A stretch of 34,995 nucleotides of DNA from SFFI01 sp964398655 (GTDB taxonomy: Bacteria > Bacillota > Clostridia > Saccharofermentanales > DTU023). Below, one piece after another: positions 32,193 to 34,995 of the stretch. Location of the stretch: positions 1 to 34,995 of the forward strand of contig CAYNNG010000019.1 of NCBI GenBank assembly GCA_964398655.1, read 5' to 3'. Each line of letters opens with the position of its first letter. Position 1 is the first letter of the stretch. The notes under the pieces were generated by a model that worked only from the letters and a program-made list of their open reading frames with translations, was not told where the DNA came from and searched no databases. Both the position numbers and the translations under genes were made by a program.

Positions 32193-32221
32193 AGGGTCCA
32201 GGGTGTATCATCCTGGACCCT
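32193..32221 (+). other. 10-bp hairpin between pepF and the propeller-like gene
   Basis: AGGGTCCAGG (32193-32202) and CCTGGACCCT (32212-32221) form a perfect stem with a 9-base loop. No T-run follows, so termination would be weak. Downstream, a 12-base unit GACGCA(A/G)TATAA occurs twice in tandem (32230-32253) right before the next ribosome binding site. Confidence 0.5.
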
Positions 32222-32268
32222 CAACATATGACGCAATATAAGACGCAGTATAAGATGGAGTAGTAATC

Positions 32269-34653
32269 ATGGCAGATAGATTTGATCCTGGATACCGACC
32301 TCATCCGCAGGAACAAGGACAGCCCCACCCCAACCCGGGACCGGGCCGCCGTCCACCCAGGCCCAATAACGAAGGGCCAAGGCCTCAAGGCTACCATCCT
32401 CCCAGACCTGTGGGCCCCTCTGGCGCCAGACCTCATCCAGGCCAGCCTGATCAGGGTCATCGGCAGATTCCTGTACCGGATGCGCAAGCAGCCCAGCGGG
32501 CTGCCCGCTCTTCCTTGCAGTCTCAAGCCTCCTCTGATTCCTATGAGGATTACGGAGACTACGGGGATTATGGCAGTTATTATGGCCAGGGCAGGAATTC
32601 CTACCAGACGCAAGAGGACCAGGACCTGCCCAACTCCTATGCCTATTTGGATGACCTCATGGGCGAAGAAGAAGAGTCTAGACCCAGCCTGCCTGTGCCA
32701 GCCAAGATCGGTTTGATTGCGGGCGTGGCTGTGGTAGGCTTGCTCCTGCTTTTTGTGATCATCCGCGCGGTCTTTATGCGTGATGATAGTGACGTCCGTT
32801 TGCAGCGTCAGACTCAGCCAAAAAAGGATGTTATGGAAACTACGGTTAAGGTTACCCCGCCCAGCAGTACGGAGCTGCCTACCTTGCCCGAACATACCTT
32901 GCCGCCTTTAGGCACAGATCCCTACGACAATGCTCCAGCCTGGACACCTCCGGTGGCACCGCCCCCGCAAGTAATAGACCTGCCGGAAGATAACCCGGAG
33001 CTTCCCCCTGCCTATGTCGAGCCGGAGCCAGAAGAGCCAGACCTGCCAAGCCAGAATCTTGATTACCCTGAAGTGGAAGAGCCGGCTGAACCTCTGCCCC
33101 CTGATGATCCTCAGCTGCCTGCCATTACGGCAGCCCCTCAACCGGAGGCACCCCAAGAGACTAGCCCCCCTCCGCTGCCGACGGACGAAAATGGTCAGCC
33201 CATTCTGCCTAGCGGACAGGAGACCTCGCCCCCACCTATCCAGCCTACAGACCCTCCCACGCCCTTGGAAGAGCTGGCTATTACCCTGCCAGACCTTGCC
33301 TTGCCAGGCCAATACAATCCGCCCTACCTGGAGCAGGGCATCAGTATTCCCGGAGAATCTTCCCGCTTCCTGATGCGGCCAGATGTTAATGGCCAGTTTG
33401 GTCTGGCTAACATAGAAGGTGACTATACAGAGTTTTACAATTCGCCGGATAACAGCCACACGGTGGGCCTAAACTCCGCTGGACAGTACCAGCTCTTCTC
33501 CAGCAGCCAAAACGAAGCGATTAACTTGCCCTTTGGCTCAGCTCAGGGGCTGGAAAACTTAGTAGGTAATCAAGGCTTGGCCTATATCTCTTCGGGACAG
33601 CTCTATTACTTGTCCTACTTAGACCTGCAGCCCCGCGTAATTGCGGCTAATGTCACAGATGCCCTGATGGCCGAAGATGCTGGCAGCTTCCTGGTAGTTA
33701 GTGAGGCAGGCGTAAAAGTCCTAGACATGGAAGGCAATTTGCTCGCAGAACCCCTGCAATCCTATACCAGTCAAGGCAATATTAAGCTGGACGCGCTAAC
33801 TTCAGATGGTAAGCTGGCGGTTTTCCAAGATGATATGACGGTATATATCTATCGTCCGGAGGTTTTAGGCAGTGAGCCGGCCCGGCTCGCGAAGTCTGTA
33901 CCGGGCAGTCCCAGCTATATCCGCCGCACTCAAGATGGGCGCGAAGTCCTGAGCTACCAGGTGGGCAGCAATGCCATCGTCCGCCTGAACGTAGACGGCA
34001 GTATAGACCAGGTCTCTAACCCTAACTGGTACCTTTCGGAGCAAAGTTTGATCCTGCCCGTAGGCTCCACGGATGGCAGCACCTATGGTTCGCTAGCGAT
34101 TTGGGACCAAGGCAATCTCTACCTGGCTAATGATTATGCCCCGGGAGATGGCCAGGGCGGCAGCCAGGCCTCCCTCCTCTTCCAAGGAGTTAAAGAAGTC
34201 TTTGCCTCAGGCTACGGACTTTACTGGACCGACCAGCAAGGCACCTTCTATGGCATTGACACGCGGTCTAACCTGGCCTCGGCAGATGCCGCAGCCGTGC
34301 AGATCGCAAAGGGAGATATCAGCCATATATCCTCTAATGAAGATGGCTCAGCTATTTACTACCTGAAGAATGGCAGCCTCTGGGCTCGAGAGTCCGGCAG
34401 TTCGGCTGTCAAACTCGCAGATAATGTAGCCTCTTATATATCAAATCCAGAAGGTTCTAAGTTCTATTTGATTACGCAGGACGGAGGCTTAGAGGTCTAC
34501 AGCGGAGGTGTACTAGGTGAACTGATGCCCGGCGGCTCGGGTGTAGATGCCTCCTCCTTGGACATTAACCCCATGGCGTCAAGATCAGGCAATACCTGGA
34601 TAGCCACCTCGCGCATAGCCTGGCTGGCCAACGGCTTAATCTACGAAGAATAA
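32269..34653 (+). CDS. Single-pass protein with Pro-rich arms and an extracytoplasmic propeller-like domain
   Basis: The 794-residue protein is not recognised as a named family. It has a Pro/Gly/His-rich cytoplasmic region (1-120), an Asp/Tyr/Gly stretch (about 90-105), and one membrane helix at about 147-169. A Pro/Glu-rich spacer follows (about 175-350), with many PP and EPEP runs. The outer domain (about 357-794) is built of recurring short strands with turns such as SADG, EDGS, SPDNS, TSDGK and VDGS, the look of a TolB- or YncE-like beta-propeller. The layout suggests a stalk that places a propeller outside the membrane near the wall. GGAG lies before the ATG. It is followed by a strong terminator and is probably transcribed alone or with pepF. 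Confidence 0.65.
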   Translation: MADRFDPGYRPHPQEQGQPHPNPGPGRRPPRPNNEGPRPQGYHPPRPVGPSGARPHPGQPDQGHRQIPVPDAQAAQRAARSSLQSQASSDSYEDYGDYGDYGSYYGQGRNSYQTQEDQDLPNSYAYLDDLMGEEEESRPSLPVPAKIGLIAGVAVVGLLLLFVIIRAVFMRDDSDVRLQRQTQPKKDVMETTVKVTPPSSTELPTLPEHTLPPLGTDPYDNAPAWTPPVAPPPQVIDLPEDNPELPPAYVEPEPEEPDLPSQNLDYPEVEEPAEPLPPDDPQLPAITAAPQPEAPQETSPPPLPTDENGQPILPSGQETSPPPIQPTDPPTPLEELAITLPDLALPGQYNPPYLEQGISIPGESSRFLMRPDVNGQFGLANIEGDYTEFYNSPDNSHTVGLNSAGQYQLFSSSQNEAINLPFGSAQGLENLVGNQGLAYISSGQLYYLSYLDLQPRVIAANVTDALMAEDAGSFLVVSEAGVKVLDMEGNLLAEPLQSYTSQGNIKLDALTSDGKLAVFQDDMTVYIYRPEVLGSEPARLAKSVPGSPSYIRRTQDGREVLSYQVGSNAIVRLNVDGSIDQVSNPNWYLSEQSLILPVGSTDGSTYGSLAIWDQGNLYLANDYAPGDGQGGSQASLLFQGVKEVFASGYGLYWTDQQGTFYGIDTRSNLASADAAAVQIAKGDISHISSNEDGSAIYYLKNGSLWARESGSSAVKLADNVASYISNPEGSKFYLITQDGGLEVYSGGVLGELMPGGSGVDASSLDINPMASRSGNTWIATSRIAWLANGLIYEE

Positions 34654-34688
34654 ACCAGCGCGGCCAAGCTCTTGCCCACAAGCTACGA

Positions 34689-34725
34689 CGCTGTCTCAGG
34701 CTCTAACCTGAGACAGCGTTTTTTT
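34689..34725 (+). terminator. Strong terminator before the rRNA promoter
   Basis: A 12-bp stem (arms 34689-34700 and 34707-34718), 6-base loop and seven T's. Confidence 0.93.
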
Positions 34726-34839
34726 ATGGTAAGAGAACTGGATCAGGCTTAATACGAGAAAACATGAGGCAAAAACGGGTTTGAAGGATCGATTAAAGGC
34801 ACCTACTTAGAGCTAATAGCTAAGGGAGGTGAAACAAAA

Positions 34840-34908
34840 TTGGCAAAAGTTAGTCAGGTTAACAAAAGCAAAAAAACATTTGACAGACACCGAAAACGCT
34901 TGGTATGA
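34840..34908 (+). CDS. Possible 22-residue basic mini-ORF overlapping the rRNA promoter
   Basis: A TTG start is preceded, eight bases away, by GGGAGGTG (34824-34831), one of the best ribosome binding sites in the window. The frame encodes a Lys/Arg-rich peptide (MAKVSQVNKSKKTFDRHRKR) and ends in a TGA that lies inside the -10 TATGAT. The strong site is hard to explain otherwise, but the peptide is short and no homologue is known to me. It needs a promoter further upstream; none is clear. Confidence 0.3.
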   Translation: MAKVSQVNKSKKTFDRHRKRLV

Positions 34909-34909
34909 T
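34880..34909 (+). promoter_or_regulatory. rRNA operon promoter
   Basis: TTGACA (34880-34885), an 18-bp spacer, and TATGAT (34904-34909) with an extended TGG. The A-rich stretch just upstream (34860-34879) resembles an UP element. Transcript start is expected near 34916. Confidence 0.75.
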
Positions 34910-34915
34910 AGCGGA

Positions 34916-34995
34916 GCGCCTTTCGGCAGACGGAAGGTTCAGGACCTTGAAAATTGAATAGCAGACAAACAAACGAGCCCTTAAGTTAAAGCTTT
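34916..34995 (+). other. Leader of an rRNA operon (16S gene beyond the edge)
   Basis: The last 80 bases contain GACCTTGAAAATTGAATAGC followed by ACAAACAAACGAGCCC. That pattern (CTTTGAAAACTGAA-like box, then an A-rich stretch) is typical of the pre-16S leader in Bacillota. No mature rRNA sequence is inside the window. Confidence 0.6.

Noticed and set aside
1..34995. CRISPR arrays, insertion sequences, prophage genes or toxin-antitoxin pairs
   Set aside because: No regularly spaced repeats, transposase, integrase, phage structural genes or typical toxin-antitoxin gene pairs were seen on either strand.

Overview
The window looks like a chromosomal segment of a low-redundancy anaerobic member of the Bacillota (class Clostridia, lineage not resolved). 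The evidence is strong AGGAGG-type ribosome binding sites, the Gram-positive core block rpmH-rnpA-yidD ... yidC-jag-mnmE-mnmG-rsmG, LPXTG and Cna-B surface-protein chemistry, lipoproteins, a K+-dependent-type membrane pyrophosphatase, and iron-sulfur and CXXC proteins typical of anaerobic Clostridia. No phage, transposase or CRISPR array is visible.

Positions 1-5650 are an accessory, cell-surface and envelope area. On the minus strand lies a large secreted beta-helix/Cna-B/pilin-type adhesin gene, broken by a one-base homopolymer shift and an in-frame stop, and running off the left edge. Next come tRNA-Thr(GGT), an orphan 52-residue LPSTG sorting-signal ORF with a structured leader, and on the plus strand a strongly promoted, terminated, apparently non-coding RNA of about 260 nt. 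An isochorismatase-family hydrolase (minus) and two envelope proteins (an SH3b lipoprotein and a single-pass protein) follow. Positions 5800-9100 hold an Mrp-type Fe-S scaffold ATPase, a relic ORF that seems to be an in-frame fusion of the two ends of a deleted AmmeMemoRadiSam operon, a D,D-carboxypeptidase, an unknown ORF, and a tRNA-Met/tRNA-Glu operon.

Positions 9300-11500 form a compact redox module: a 48-residue CD1871A-type CXXC membrane peptide, a polytopic 4Fe-4S protein and a thioredoxin-fold lipoprotein. It looks built to carry reducing equivalents across the membrane to extracytoplasmic thiols. glnS and gltX then lie in tandem on the minus strand. A DUF5685 protein, a J-domain protein with a ten-cysteine tail and a small membrane protein form a tight plus-strand operon.

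Positions 16870-30200 are the conserved core: rpmH, two back-to-back terminators, rnpA-yidD, then hppA and an unknown conserved gene inserted before yidC-jag-mnmE-mnmG-rsmG (overlapping or closely spaced genes), and gyrA under its own extended -10 promoter. pepF and a 794-residue membrane-anchored proline-rich/propeller-like protein follow. The right edge carries the promoter and leader of what should be an rRNA operon whose 16S gene lies just outside.

The least ordinary items are the CD1871A/ferredoxin/thioredoxin relay, the unassigned structured RNA at 3225-3485, the AmmeMemoRadiSam deletion fusion, the doubly broken adhesin with its neighbouring orphan LPXTG tail, and two TTG-started mini-ORFs that overlap stable-RNA promoters.
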